NCBI RefSeq assembly: GCF_000330725.2
Contig: NZ_AMZY02000003.1
Span: forward strand, 179,915-243,914
DNA length: 64,000 nucleotides
Direction: 5' to 3'
Source of the DNA: Mariniradius saccharolyticus AK6
Lineage (GTDB): Bacteria; Bacteroidota; Bacteroidia; Cytophagales; Cyclobacteriaceae
Positions 41,176-50,194 of this stretch are shown here, one piece after another (position 1 is the stretch's first letter; each line of letters starts with the position of its first letter). Made by a program: the position numbers and the translations under genes. The notes beneath the pieces are model-generated. The model was not told where the DNA came from and made no database searches. It saw only the letters and a program-made list of their open reading frames with translations.

Positions 41176-43200
41176 TACCAATCCTGCGCGTTTGAGCAGT
41201 GCTTCGGGTTTAGGGTCACGACCCCTGAACCGCCTGTAGAGTATCGAGGGATGCTCGCTTCCTCCCGCGGCCAGAATATTCCGCTGAAATGAATCGGCCA
41301 CTTCTGAATTGAAAACGCCCTTTTCCTCGAAAAACGCAAAAGCATCTGCATCCAAGACTTCGGCCCACTTGTAGCTATAATACCCTGCCGCATATCCACC
41401 TTGGAAAATATGCGAGAACGAAGTGCTCATGAGTGTTCCCGTTACCTCGGGCAGCAGCTGTGTCTCCTTCATCCTTTCGGCCTCGAAAGCTGCGATGTCC
41501 CCGATTTCGTTTGGAGAGGTGCCATGGTAAGCCATATCCAACAGTCCGAAACTAATCTGCCTTACCGTCTGATAACCTTGTTGGAAGTTTGCTGCTTTCT
41601 TTATTTTTTCTATTAAACTCTCTGGAATTGATTCCCCTGTTTCATAATGCTTTGCAAATAGATCCAAACATTCCTTTTCGTAGCACCAATTTTCAAATAT
41701 CTGAGAGGGGAGTTCCACAAAATCCCAATACACACTTGTTCCAGATAAAGACTCATACGTTCCATTGGCCAACATGCCGTGAAGGGCATGTCCAAACTCA
41801 TGGAACAATGTTTTTACTTCATTGAATGTCAGTAGCGAGGGTTTCGTTTTGGTGGGTTTGGTGAAGTTGCAGACAATCGATACATGTGGTCTTTGGTTTG
41901 TTCCGTTGAGGATCTTTTGGCCACGGTAACTTGTCATCCAAGCTCCATTCCTCTTTCCAGGACGGGGGAAAAAGTCCGCATAGAATACCGCCAAATGTTT
42001 CCCGTCTCGGTCCTTTACTTCATAGGCTGTCACTTCCGGGTGGTATTTTGGGATGCTGGTATTCTCTTCGAATGATATTTTGAAGAGTTTATGGGCAGTT
42101 TCGAATACGCCTTCGATGACGTTCTCTAACTTGAAGTAAGGCCTTAACAATTCATCATCTATGGCATATCTTTCCTTCTTGAGTTTTTCTGAATAAAATG
42201 CAAAGTCCCACTTTTCCAGCTTTTCCAAACCGTCTGATTTTTTTGCGAATTGGGCAAGCTCGTCGACTTCCAGTTCGGCTTTTGGTTTTGCCTTTGCCAA
42301 CAGGTCCAAAAGGAACTCTTTAACCTGCTTTGGGCTTTTGGCCATGCGCTCTTCCAGTATAAATTCCGCATAGTTTTTGTAACCCAACAGTTGCGCCCTT
42401 TCATGCTTCAAGCTCAGCATGTTTTTTATATGTTGTTGGTTATCCAGCGCGTCACCTTTGCAGCATTTGGTATTATAGGCTACAAAAAGTTCTTTCCTAA
42501 GGCTTCGGTTTTCGGCATAGGTCATAAACGGGATATAGCTTGGAAACGCCAAGGTGAATATCCATTTTCCTTTTTTACCTTTTTCTTCAGCTGCCTGCGC
42601 AGCGGCTTCGATGATTGCTTGGGGAAGACCGGCAAGGTCGGCTTCCTTTTCCAATACCAAATCGTATCGGTTGGTTTCTGCGAGTACATTTTCCCCAAAT
42701 TTCAATCCCAATTGGGATAGTTCCTGGTCGATTTGTCTCAGCCTGCCTTTTTGTTCCGGATTGAGCCTGGCACCATTTCTCACAAAAGCCTTGTAGGTTT
42801 TGTCCAATAAGGTTTTCATTTCCTCGGTCAATGTCAAAGCCTCCCGTTGTTCGTATACTTGTTGGATTCTTTGAAACAGCGCTTCATCCAGCAAGATATC
42901 GTTGCTGTGGGCAGTAAGAAGAGGCGATATTTCCCTAGCCAAAGCTTGAATGCGGTCATTCGTTTCAGCACTGTTGATGTTGAAAAAAATCGCTGAGATC
43001 GTGTTGAGCTTTTGCCCCGAACGTTCGAGTGCCACGATGGTATTTTCGAAATCGGGAAGTGGTTCTTCCTTTATTTGGGAAATCTCTTTTTTGGCCATTT
43101 GGATTGCCTGCGGCACTGCCGGCAAATAATGTTCTTCCTTAATCAGGTCAAAGGGAGCTGTCTCAAATGGGGTATCAAAGGGTGCTAACAATGGATTCAT
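41173..43200 (-). CDS. M3-family metallopeptidase (oligopeptidase A / Dcp type)
   Basis: A 675-residue cytoplasmic zinc peptidase. The start MNPLLAPFDTPFETAPFD (ATG 43200) is the conserved N-terminus, and the 28 residues upstream in the long frame are not. The zinc motif is HEFGHALH (in KTLFHEFGHALHGML) with the third ligand Glu about 25 residues on (ELPSQIFENW). The C-terminal SFSHIFQGGYAAGYYSYKWAEVLDADAF block with the catalytic Tyr region is complete. It degrades peptides left by proteasome-like proteases and signal peptides. Confidence 0.95.
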   Translation of the reverse strand: MNPLLAPFDTPFETAPFDLIKEEHYLPAVPQAIQMAKKEISQIKEEPLPDFENTIVALERSGQKLNTISAIFFNINSAETNDRIQALAREISPLLTAHSNDILLDEALFQRIQQVYEQREALTLTEEMKTLLDKTYKAFVRNGARLNPEQKGRLRQIDQELSQLGLKFGENVLAETNRYDLVLEKEADLAGLPQAIIEAAAQAAEEKGKKGKWIFTLAFPSYIPFMTYAENRSLRKELFVAYNTKCCKGDALDNQQHIKNMLSLKHERAQLLGYKNYAEFILEERMAKSPKQVKEFLLDLLAKAKPKAELEVDELAQFAKKSDGLEKLEKWDFAFYSEKLKKERYAIDDELLRPYFKLENVIEGVFETAHKLFKISFEENTSIPKYHPEVTAYEVKDRDGKHLAVFYADFFPRPGKRNGAWMTSYRGQKILNGTNQRPHVSIVCNFTKPTKTKPSLLTFNEVKTLFHEFGHALHGMLANGTYESLSGTSVYWDFVELPSQIFENWCYEKECLDLFAKHYETGESIPESLIEKIKKAANFQQGYQTVRQISFGLLDMAYHGTSPNEIGDIAAFEAERMKETQLLPEVTGTLMSTSFSHIFQGGYAAGYYSYKWAEVLDADAFAFFEEKGVFNSEVADSFQRNILAAGGSEHPSILYRRFRGRDPKPEALLKRAGLV

Positions 43201-43253
43201 CTGACTTGATTTTGATTGGTAATTACTCAGAATTGGAAGTTTCGTAACGGCTT

Positions 43254-43898
43254 TTAGTACACAAGGATATAAAAAGCAAGCCAAAGTGCCAATCCTAGAC
43301 CGTAGCTTACCAGCACGACCTTGGTAGAAATATCCAGGCTTTTTTTACTCACCGTATGGTAGCCCAGCACCATTGCGCCGATATACAGAAGCTCAAAGAG
43401 ATTGATGGTCTTGAGTGGGTAATGATATTTCTCTGCCACGGATGATGGGTCAATGAGCGAGTAGGCGGAAAGGGGGAAGAAATCACGTATTTCTTGGTAA
43501 CCCACATCTTCTGTGACCACAATGAAAAACAACATTTTGATGAGCTCAGGCAATAAAAAAATGATATCGGCGACCAATGCAAACTTCCAGATCGCCACAA
43601 AGGGAGCCTTGTAACCAAAGGCAAACGAACCCATCCAAATCAACAGAGCGGTCATGGTCACCCGCCAGAGGATCGAAAACGGCGTCCATATATAGCCCAG
43701 CGAATTGAAAACGTGAAAGATCATAAAGCCGCCTTCCTCTTCGATTTTTTCATTTCCCGGAACGGCTTCCAGAATCAAGTCGTTTGTAACATACCTGACC
43801 AATATGAACAACAAGGAAAGAACGACAAAAAATATTCTTTTGTCGAAATCCAAAAAGCCTTGAATCCGTTCATGAAGTGTAGGTGTCGTTTCTGACAT
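43254..43898 (-). CDS. Yip1-like polytopic membrane protein
   Basis: A 214-residue membrane protein with five hydrophobic helices (about 20-40, 70-88, 100-125, 150-region partial, 165-185, 192-212) and a loop carrying charged residues (LILEAVPGNEKIEEEGG). The arrangement is that of small Yip1-fold proteins, but no diagnostic motif was seen and the function is unknown. It starts 77 bp from the divergent TPR gene. Confidence 0.7.
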   Translation of the reverse strand: MSETTPTLHERIQGFLDFDKRIFFVVLSLLFILVRYVTNDLILEAVPGNEKIEEEGGFMIFHVFNSLGYIWTPFSILWRVTMTALLIWMGSFAFGYKAPFVAIWKFALVADIIFLLPELIKMLFFIVVTEDVGYQEIRDFFPLSAYSLIDPSSVAEKYHYPLKTINLFELLYIGAMVLGYHTVSKKSLDISTKVVLVSYGLGLALWLAFYILVY

Positions 43899-43947
43899 AA
43901 TATAGAATATTTAAGGCCAAATCTAAACGAATGTTTGGATTTGGCTC

Positions 43948-43955
43948 TAATTTTG
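43948..43955 (+). promoter_or_regulatory. Putative -7 element for the TPR gene
   Basis: TAATTTTG fits TAnnTTTG, 19 bp before the ATG. There is no convincing TTG at -33. Confidence 0.4.
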
Positions 43956-43974
43956 GTGCAAAATTGAAACAAGT

Positions 43975-45168
43975 ATGCATTTTACATCCCGGGTGTTATT
44001 GATTTTGATGGTGTTCGTGTCGCCGTTTATCTACGGTCAGCAGCAGCCGTTGGACAAGATCGGGCCCGATAAATCACCTTACCTCCTGCTGGACAAAGGC
44101 TTACAGTTCAGGATCACCGAAAACGTCAATGCCCTTTACAATTTTGACTTTGAGACCGCTGAGCGTGGCTTCAAAGTAATGCAATACCAGTATCCAGAGC
44201 ATCCACTTCCTTATTTTCTGCTCGGTTTGAGTACATGGTGGAAAATAGCCCCGGACGTCGAGAACCAGCGCTATGACGATTTGTTCATCGACCAGATGGA
44301 TGTTGTGATTGACAAAGCTGAGGCGCTGCTTGATTCAGATCCCGGAAACAAAGAGGCGTCCTTTTTTCTGGCAGGGGCTTATGGATTTCAGGGAAGACTG
44401 TACAGTGAAAGGAAAAGTTGGACGAGGGCAACCTTTGCGGGCAAAAACGCACTGAAATACCTCAACCTCAGCAAAGGCGAGGACGAGCTGAATCCCGAAT
44501 TGCTCCTGGGTGATGCCTTGTTCAATTATTTCTCGGTTTGGATACCGGAAAACTATCCGATCTTGAAGCCTGTGGTTGCGCTTTTTCCAAAAGGAAACAA
44601 ACAACTTGGCCTCAAACAATTGGAAGATGTAGCCCAAAACGCCTTCTATGCCCGTATAGAGGCGCAGTATTTTCTCTTTAGACTGTATGCTTCGGAAGAA
44701 AAGCAACCCTATAAAGCCTTGGCGATCACGGACTACCTTCACGGCAAATTCCCCAACAATCCATACTTCCACCGTTCCTATGCCCGGCATCTGTACACCG
44801 TTGGCAGAATCATGGAGGCCAAAGAAGAGTCCGAGGAAATTCTCAAGCGGATAGATGAAGGCTGGACGGGATATGAGGCAAATAGCGGGCGTTATGCGTC
44901 TTTCTATATTGCACAATACTACGAACGTGCAGGGGAACGGACCTCCGCGAAGAAGTTTTATCTGAAGACTTTGTCCTATGGTGAGGAGTCAGAAACCCAA
45001 GAAAGCGGATACTATCTTTATTCTTTGATCGCCTTAGGCAAGATGGCAAACGAGGATAAAAACAAAGCCCAAGCAAAGGAGTATTTCAACAAAGTGAAGA
45101 AGTACGCGAAGCGAAATCATCCCGCTCATAAAGAAGCTCGTGATTACATCAAAAAGAATAAACTTTAA
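43975..45168 (+). CDS. Secreted TPR-repeat protein
   Basis: A 397-residue protein with a signal peptide (MHFTSRVLLILMVFVSPFIYG, cleaved about residue 21) and a chain of TPR-like helical pairs. The family-like blocks ALYNFDFETAERGF, YFLLGLSTWWKIAP, ASFFLAGAYGFQGRLYSERKSWTRATFAGK and AYFARHLY-type segments are those of a conserved Bacteroidota periplasmic TPR protein. It is probably a scaffold, and no enzymatic domain is visible. TAATTTTG at 43948 may be its -7 box. Confidence 0.85.
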   Translation: MHFTSRVLLILMVFVSPFIYGQQQPLDKIGPDKSPYLLLDKGLQFRITENVNALYNFDFETAERGFKVMQYQYPEHPLPYFLLGLSTWWKIAPDVENQRYDDLFIDQMDVVIDKAEALLDSDPGNKEASFFLAGAYGFQGRLYSERKSWTRATFAGKNALKYLNLSKGEDELNPELLLGDALFNYFSVWIPENYPILKPVVALFPKGNKQLGLKQLEDVAQNAFYARIEAQYFLFRLYASEEKQPYKALAITDYLHGKFPNNPYFHRSYARHLYTVGRIMEAKEESEEILKRIDEGWTGYEANSGRYASFYIAQYYERAGERTSAKKFYLKTLSYGEESETQESGYYLYSLIALGKMANEDKNKAQAKEYFNKVKKYAKRNHPAHKEARDYIKKNKL

Positions 45169-45339
45169 TCACATTTATCCGTACCATTGATCATATTTTC
45201 AGGAGATAATTTGAATAATTATCCTTACTTGAGAAAAAACGATTGTAAAAATTTAGAAAAATGGACATTCATGTAACAATATTTGGTTTGGATTGCCGTT
45301 TTTTGAAGGTATTTACTTTAAAATAAATTTAAATTATAT

Positions 45340-45347
45340 TAATTTTG
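45340..45347 (+). promoter_or_regulatory. Putative -7 element for the Lrp/AsnC gene
   Basis: TAATTTTG fits TAnnTTTG, 31 bp before the ATG, in an A+T-rich 200-bp gap. The -33 element is weak (no TTG at standard distance), as might be expected for a regulated promoter. Confidence 0.45.
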
Positions 45348-45378
45348 CGCCACATAATATTTTGAAATTTCTATAATC

Positions 45379-45861
45379 ATGGATAATAGCATCAGAGTGA
45401 AATTTGACAAAATTGATCGCAAAATCCTGGAGATTCTTCAGGCTAATGCCAAAATAACTAACGCCCAATTGTCAAAAGATATCGGACTCTCCCCAGCACC
45501 GACCTTGGAAAGGGTTAAAAAATTGGAGCAGTCGGGCATCATCAAAAGCTACCATGCCAAGTTGGATCCAGAGAAAATCGGTCTTGGTGTAAGTACTTTT
45601 GTGTTGGTGAGCTTGATTGGCCACAACAAGGGAAATATTGATGCCTTTATGAAGGAAATTAATCAGATCGAAGAGGTGATTGAGTGCCACCACATAACAG
45701 GTACCGGGGATTTTATTCTCAAGATCATCGCTAAAGATATTACAGCCTACCAAAAGCTGATGTTGGAGAAGGTCAGTGAAATTAAGGAAGTCGATTCCAT
45801 GCAATCCATGGTGATTCTTTCTACTTTTAAGGACAGCAAAGTATTGCCAATCCCTGCCTAA
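45379..45861 (+). CDS. Lrp/AsnC-family transcriptional regulator
   Basis: A 160-residue regulator: N-terminal winged helix (KIDRKILEILQANAKITNAQLSKDIGLSPAPTLERVKKLEQSGII, residues about 10-55) and C-terminal RAM ligand domain (about 75-155, with GTGDFILKI). Lrp-type proteins form octamers and sense amino acids. The A+T-rich upstream region suggests autoregulation. The gene ends in a hairpin terminator only a few bases before the NUDIX gene. Confidence 0.94.
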   Translation: MDNSIRVKFDKIDRKILEILQANAKITNAQLSKDIGLSPAPTLERVKKLEQSGIIKSYHAKLDPEKIGLGVSTFVLVSLIGHNKGNIDAFMKEINQIEEVIECHHITGTGDFILKIIAKDITAYQKLMLEKVSEIKEVDSMQSMVILSTFKDSKVLPIPA

Positions 45862-45882
45862 GCGAAACAAAATTGAAACTTG

Positions 45883-45909
45883 AAGGGTGGCCCAAAGTCA
45901 CCCTTTTTT
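45883..45909 (+). terminator. Terminator of the Lrp gene, directly before the NUDIX start codon
   Basis: Stem GGGTG / CACCC (45885-45903) with a 9-nt loop, and a run of T at 45904-45909. The next start codon is at 45917, so the NUDIX gene would be translated only from readthrough or a promoter inside the Lrp gene. Confidence 0.7.
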
Positions 45910-45916
45910 CTTTTTA

Positions 45917-46465
45917 ATGAATCAGATGAAAAACCCTTGGAAGACCAAATCGAAAAAGAAAATCTATGAAAATCCCTGGATAACCTTGGAGGAACACCAG
46001 GTTGTCAACCCTTCAGGTCGGGACGGGATTTATGGAAAGGTTCATTTCAAGAACAAAGCGCTGGGGATTATTCCTCTGGATACCGAGGGCTACACTTGGC
46101 TTGTTGGACAGTATCGCTATACTTTGGACGAATATGCTTGGGAGATTCCCATGGGCGGTGGGCCGCTTAGCATGGATATCCTGGATTCTGCAAAAAGGGA
46201 ACTGAAGGAAGAAACCGGATTGACAGCAAAAAAATGGACGCAAATAATGCGAATCCATACCTCCAATTCTGTGACGGACGAAGAAGGATTCGTGTTTTTG
46301 GCGGAAGAACTCACACATGGAGAAACCGAGTTTGATGAAACTGAACAGCTGCAAGTGATGAGAATCAAGCTAACCGAAGCAGTTCGAATGGTGATGGAGG
46401 GCGAGATCACCGATTCTATATCAATGGCCGGACTACTAAAAGTCGGTCGAATGTTAGGGATTTAA
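45917..46465 (+). CDS. NUDIX hydrolase (ADP-ribose pyrophosphatase-like)
   Basis: A 182-residue NUDIX enzyme starting at ATG 45917 (MNQMKNPWKT), immediately after the Lrp terminator. The NUDIX box is present as GGGPLSMDILDSAKRELKEETGLTA (key residues G...ELKEETG), with REL-EE Mg2+ ligands. The N-terminal beta-strand domain is of the ADP-sugar pyrophosphatase type (IYENPWITLEEHQVV). It probably hydrolyses ADP-ribose or related nucleotides. The MATE gene follows 13 bp on. Confidence 0.93.
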   Translation: MNQMKNPWKTKSKKKIYENPWITLEEHQVVNPSGRDGIYGKVHFKNKALGIIPLDTEGYTWLVGQYRYTLDEYAWEIPMGGGPLSMDILDSAKRELKEETGLTAKKWTQIMRIHTSNSVTDEEGFVFLAEELTHGETEFDETEQLQVMRIKLTEAVRMVMEGEITDSISMAGLLKVGRMLGI

Positions 46466-46478
46466 AATTGGATTGAAA

Positions 46479-47849
46479 ATGACCATACAGGCATTTAAGG
46501 ATAATTTTTCGCAGACGATTACCTTGGCCTTTCCGGTGATGATGAGTCAGCTGGGGCAGGTGTTGGTAGGTGTGGCTGACAGCATGATGGTCGGAAGACT
46601 TGGGGCCGAACCTTTGGCCGCTGCTTCCTTGGGCAACAGTATTTTTTATGTTGTCATGATGTTTGGAATTGGCGTTTCTATGGCAATGACTCCGCTGGTA
46701 GCAATGGCCGACGGAAAGAAGAATCCCAAACGGATTTCGAGGCTTTTTGCCCATGGTTTCACCATCAATATGGTCACAGGTTTCATGCTTTTTCTGATCA
46801 TTTTGCTGGCTTCGCCACTCTTGTACCATCTAAACCAACCGGGAGATGTTGTCGAGTTGGCCATTCCCTACTTGGCAATCATTACGTTTTCGCTATTGCC
46901 ATTTATGTTCTTTCAGACCTTAAAGCAGTTTGTAGAAGGCCTGTCCCAGACAAGGCAAGCGATGTACATCACAATTGTTGCGAACGCCGCAAATGTCTTC
47001 CTGAATTGGGTGATGATTTACGGAAACTTGGGCTTCCCGGCATTGGGATTGAACGGAGCCGGCTGGGCGACTTTGATTTCCCGGGTCCTGATGGGATTGA
47101 TGATGTGGTATTATGTCCGAAAATCAAACCGGTACAAACAGTTTTCGCTTTCCTTTTTCCCAAAGAAGTTGAGTTTCCCGATGGTCAGCAAGATGTTGAA
47201 AATCGGCGTGCCTTCAGGCTTTCAGTTCATCTTTGAAGTCGGCGCTTTCAGTTCGGCAGCGATCATGATGGGATGGATAGGGGTGACGGCCTTGGCAGCA
47301 CATCAGATCGCACTCAATTTGGCCTCAATCAGCTACATGATGGCTACTGGCTTGGCAGCATCCGCTACGATTCGTGTTGGAAATCAACTCGGAAGGAATG
47401 ATATCCGCACGCTTCGCGAAGCCGGTTTTACCGTGTTCATCATGGTGGCTATGTTCATGTCCGTTTCCGCCTTTATCTTCATCGTCTTCAGGGAATTTCT
47501 GCCCTCACTGTATATCGACGATGCCCAGGTAATTCAGATGTCCGCCGTTTTGCTTGTCATTGCAGGATTTTTCCAACTGTCTGACGGGATTCAGGTAGTT
47601 GGCTTGGGGGCACTGCGTGGCATGGCAGATGTGAAAATCCCCACGATAGTGACTTTAGTGGCCTATTGGGTGATCGGATTGCCCGGAGGATATGTTTTGG
47701 CATTTTCTTTTGGGATGGGGGAAATTGGCATTTGGATTGGCTTGCTTACGGGTCTCAGCATCACAGGTGCCATGCTGCTGTGGAGGTTTCATGTGCTAAG
47801 CCGGAAGCTGCTCGTTCGCCGTCAGGCCGATAATTTATCTTTGGCGTAA
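46479..47849 (+). CDS. MATE-family multidrug efflux transporter
   Basis: A 456-residue 12-helix transporter from ATG 46479 (MTIQAFKDNFSQTITLAFPVMMSQLGQ). Family features: the N-lobe PVMMSQLGQVLVGVADSMMVGRLG and C-lobe equivalent GVPSGFQFIFEVGAFSSAAIMMGWIG, with the repeat-internal motif GLSQTRQAMYITIVANAANVFLNWVMIYG. It exports cationic drugs or metabolites using Na+ or H+. It is 13 bp after the NUDIX gene, so probably co-transcribed. Confidence 0.95.
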   Translation: MTIQAFKDNFSQTITLAFPVMMSQLGQVLVGVADSMMVGRLGAEPLAAASLGNSIFYVVMMFGIGVSMAMTPLVAMADGKKNPKRISRLFAHGFTINMVTGFMLFLIILLASPLLYHLNQPGDVVELAIPYLAIITFSLLPFMFFQTLKQFVEGLSQTRQAMYITIVANAANVFLNWVMIYGNLGFPALGLNGAGWATLISRVLMGLMMWYYVRKSNRYKQFSLSFFPKKLSFPMVSKMLKIGVPSGFQFIFEVGAFSSAAIMMGWIGVTALAAHQIALNLASISYMMATGLAASATIRVGNQLGRNDIRTLREAGFTVFIMVAMFMSVSAFIFIVFREFLPSLYIDDAQVIQMSAVLLVIAGFFQLSDGIQVVGLGALRGMADVKIPTIVTLVAYWVIGLPGGYVLAFSFGMGEIGIWIGLLTGLSITGAMLLWRFHVLSRKLLVRRQADNLSLA

Positions 47850-47906
47850 AATCACTTTTTGTTTTTGTGTCGGATTGCCTATTTTGAAGCATCTAGACAA
47901 AACGTT

Positions 47907-49265
47907 ATGAAATTCAAACTCTTGATTTTTGCTGCATTGTTCATGCTGTTTGGGCATGCCTTTGCCCAACATCCCCATATCCTAACCCAGAGAGAACAGG
48001 CATCGGTCATAGATCGCTGGTTGGATGAGCGGATTACGACGCTGTTGCCTGGGCTAATGGACAGGGCTAGTATAGACATGTGGGTCATCATTTCCCGCGA
48101 GTACAATGAGGATCCTGTTATCAAGACTTTTCTCCCCGCCACATGGCATGCGGCACGCCGCCGGACCATGCTTTTGTTGTACAAAGCCCCAAATTCCAAT
48201 ACCGTTGAGACTTTGGCGGTCGCCCGTTACGATGTAGGCAAATCATTTAAGCGGGCTTGGGACCCTGATTCCCAACCCGACCAGTGGAAGCAATTGGCTG
48301 AGCTGATCACGGCTCGTAAGCCTCAGAAGATCGGTTTGAATTTTGCCAAGGACTTTGGTCATGCCGATGGGTTGAACCTCACGGAGTACAACAACCTTTT
48401 GGCGTATTTGCCGAAGGATTACCATCAAAAAGTCGTATCAGCACAGAATCTGGCTGTAGGATGGCTCGAAACCCGCACACCCTTTGAAATGGCCACTTAT
48501 CGTCATTTGCAAGAAATTGCACAAGATATCATTTCCGAGGGGCTGTCTGAAGCTGTAATCACCCCAGGAGTAACCACCACGGAAGATGTGGTTTGGTGGT
48601 ATCGCGAGCGTATCAAAGAACTTAAATTGGACACTTGGTTTCATCCTTCGGTGGATATCCAAAGGGCCGATCCAAGTTCCCAAGAGCATTTGAGGTCGTT
48701 TGCAGTCAAGGCAGCAACTGAGGTCATCATGCCTGGAGATGTGCTTCATATTGATTTTGGGATCACTTATCTCCGTTTGAATACAGATACACAGCAGCTT
48801 GCCTACGTCTTGAGACCCGGTGAGGACGAGGTCCCACAGTACCTTCACGATGCGTTCAAAGTCGGCAACAGGTTGCAGGATATACTCACTTCCCAATTTG
48901 TTACTGGAAGGACCGGAAATCAAATATTGAGGGAGGCACGCAAAATTATGGATGCAGAAGGCATCAAGGGCAGCATTTACTCACATCCGCTTGGTACACA
49001 CGGACATGCTTCCGGACCTACCATCGGCATGTGGGATAATCAGGGCGATACTCCCGGTGCGGGCGATTATCCCCTCTACCCAAACACTGCCTATGCGATC
49101 GAGTTGAATGCGGTGGTTTTTGTAAAAGAATGGAACAAGGAACTTCGCGTTATGCTGGAAGAAGGGGCCTTTTTTGATGGAGAGAAAGTAACCTATTTCA
49201 ATGGAAGACAGCGGGAAATGATGACGATACCAAGAAAAACATCCTTTTTGAAAAACCAGGATTGA
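47907..49265 (+). CDS. Secreted M24-family metallopeptidase (Xaa-Pro peptidase-like)
   Basis: A 452-residue pita-bread-fold peptidase from ATG 47907 (signal peptide MKFKLLIFAALFMLFGHAFAQ). The metal ligands are all visible: HIDFGITYLRLNTD (two Asp 11 residues apart), HPLGTHGHASGP (His), ELNAV (Glu) and LEEGAFF (Glu). An N-terminal creatinase-like domain (about 35-190) precedes it. It likely cleaves Xaa-Pro or similar peptides in the periplasm. It is followed by a terminator shared with the convergent YhhN gene. Confidence 0.93.
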   Translation: MKFKLLIFAALFMLFGHAFAQHPHILTQREQASVIDRWLDERITTLLPGLMDRASIDMWVIISREYNEDPVIKTFLPATWHAARRRTMLLLYKAPNSNTVETLAVARYDVGKSFKRAWDPDSQPDQWKQLAELITARKPQKIGLNFAKDFGHADGLNLTEYNNLLAYLPKDYHQKVVSAQNLAVGWLETRTPFEMATYRHLQEIAQDIISEGLSEAVITPGVTTTEDVVWWYRERIKELKLDTWFHPSVDIQRADPSSQEHLRSFAVKAATEVIMPGDVLHIDFGITYLRLNTDTQQLAYVLRPGEDEVPQYLHDAFKVGNRLQDILTSQFVTGRTGNQILREARKIMDAEGIKGSIYSHPLGTHGHASGPTIGMWDNQGDTPGAGDYPLYPNTAYAIELNAVVFVKEWNKELRVMLEEGAFFDGEKVTYFNGRQREMMTIPRKTSFLKNQD

Positions 49266-49282
49266 AAAAAGTCGAAAATTGG

Positions 49283-49326
49283 CAAAACCCCTACCGGAAG
49301 ATCGAAGTCTGGTAGGAGTTTTTTGC
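49283..49326. terminator. Hairpin between the M24 and YhhN genes
   Basis: Stem AAAACCCCTACC / GGTAGGAGTTTT, imperfect, with a longer loop, ending in T-run GTTTTTTG on the plus strand and A-rich on the other side. It overlaps the end of the YhhN gene. Confidence 0.7.
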
Positions 49327-50034
49327 CACGTTGTCCTGGATTTGGATCAATATGCCGTTGGTAACAAGAAAATGGGCCATTGAATACAGCACAATAGTGG
49401 AGGCATAAAGCAGTAAATTGGTCGAATAGAAGTCGATTGCCGTAAGTGATGCGCTCATGATGAACAGGAATGCCCCTGAAAAAACCGATATGAAGCTTTT
49501 CTTGCTCACATAGAATCTTCTCGAAAGCGCCAACAAAAAAACCGTATCGGCGAAAATGGCATATATCAGACTTGGTGTGAACAATTCATTTGTTTGCCTT
49601 AGGATATGATAGGTATAGCCAATCAAGACAATTCCGATGATAATTTCTGGTAACCTTTGACTAAGTGAAATCGGAGCTAAACGATTGCCCATCCGCATCG
49701 AATGAATGTAGAGTAACCCATAACTGGTCTGTGCTGCTACGAAAGTGCAAATCCCCAAGGTCTTGAAAAGACTTCTTTCCACGTCCATCAGCATCAGGAA
49801 ATCCCCAAAAAAAGAAAAAGTGGTAGCCACAAGCGCCAGCGGCATCAGCATGTCCTGGTTTTTCCTGAAGTTTTGTGCCAGTCCAAAAATCAAAATCGGC
49901 AGCGTCGTAAGGTTGAAAAAAATAAAGGCCGGATTTTTATCTAAAAGAATGAATACCACTGTCACGAAGACAGAGGCGAAATAAATCATTGAAAACTTTT
50001 TACTCCACAGAATCATATTGTTTCCAAGCTTCAT
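49291..50034 (-). CDS. YhhN-family membrane protein (lysoplasmalogenase-like)
   Basis: A 247-residue integral membrane protein with eight hydrophobic helices. YhhN-type landmarks are FSFFGDFLMLM (conserved GD pair in helix 3), FVAAQTSYGLLYIHS and FSGAFLFIMSASLTAID. Vertebrate members hydrolyse the vinyl-ether bond of lysoplasmalogen. Bacterial members are largely uncharacterised, and some have lysoplasmalogenase activity. Met7 is an alternative start. Confidence 0.85.
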   Translation of the reverse strand: MKLGNNMILWSKKFSMIYFASVFVTVVFILLDKNPAFIFFNLTTLPILIFGLAQNFRKNQDMLMPLALVATTFSFFGDFLMLMDVERSLFKTLGICTFVAAQTSYGLLYIHSMRMGNRLAPISLSQRLPEIIIGIVLIGYTYHILRQTNELFTPSLIYAIFADTVFLLALSRRFYVSKKSFISVFSGAFLFIMSASLTAIDFYSTNLLLYASTIVLYSMAHFLVTNGILIQIQDNVAKNSYQTSIFR

Positions 50035-50194
50035 CGGCTGAAATTACGATTCTTTTCAAATTTGTTGAAGTGAAGAATTCAAAAAAAATGAAATATACTT
50101 TTATGTAATGTATATTTTAATTTTTTATTCGATTTTATCCTTACTCGCTAAGGGGGGTTATGATGATTTTACCATGTGCTATCAAAAAAATCGG

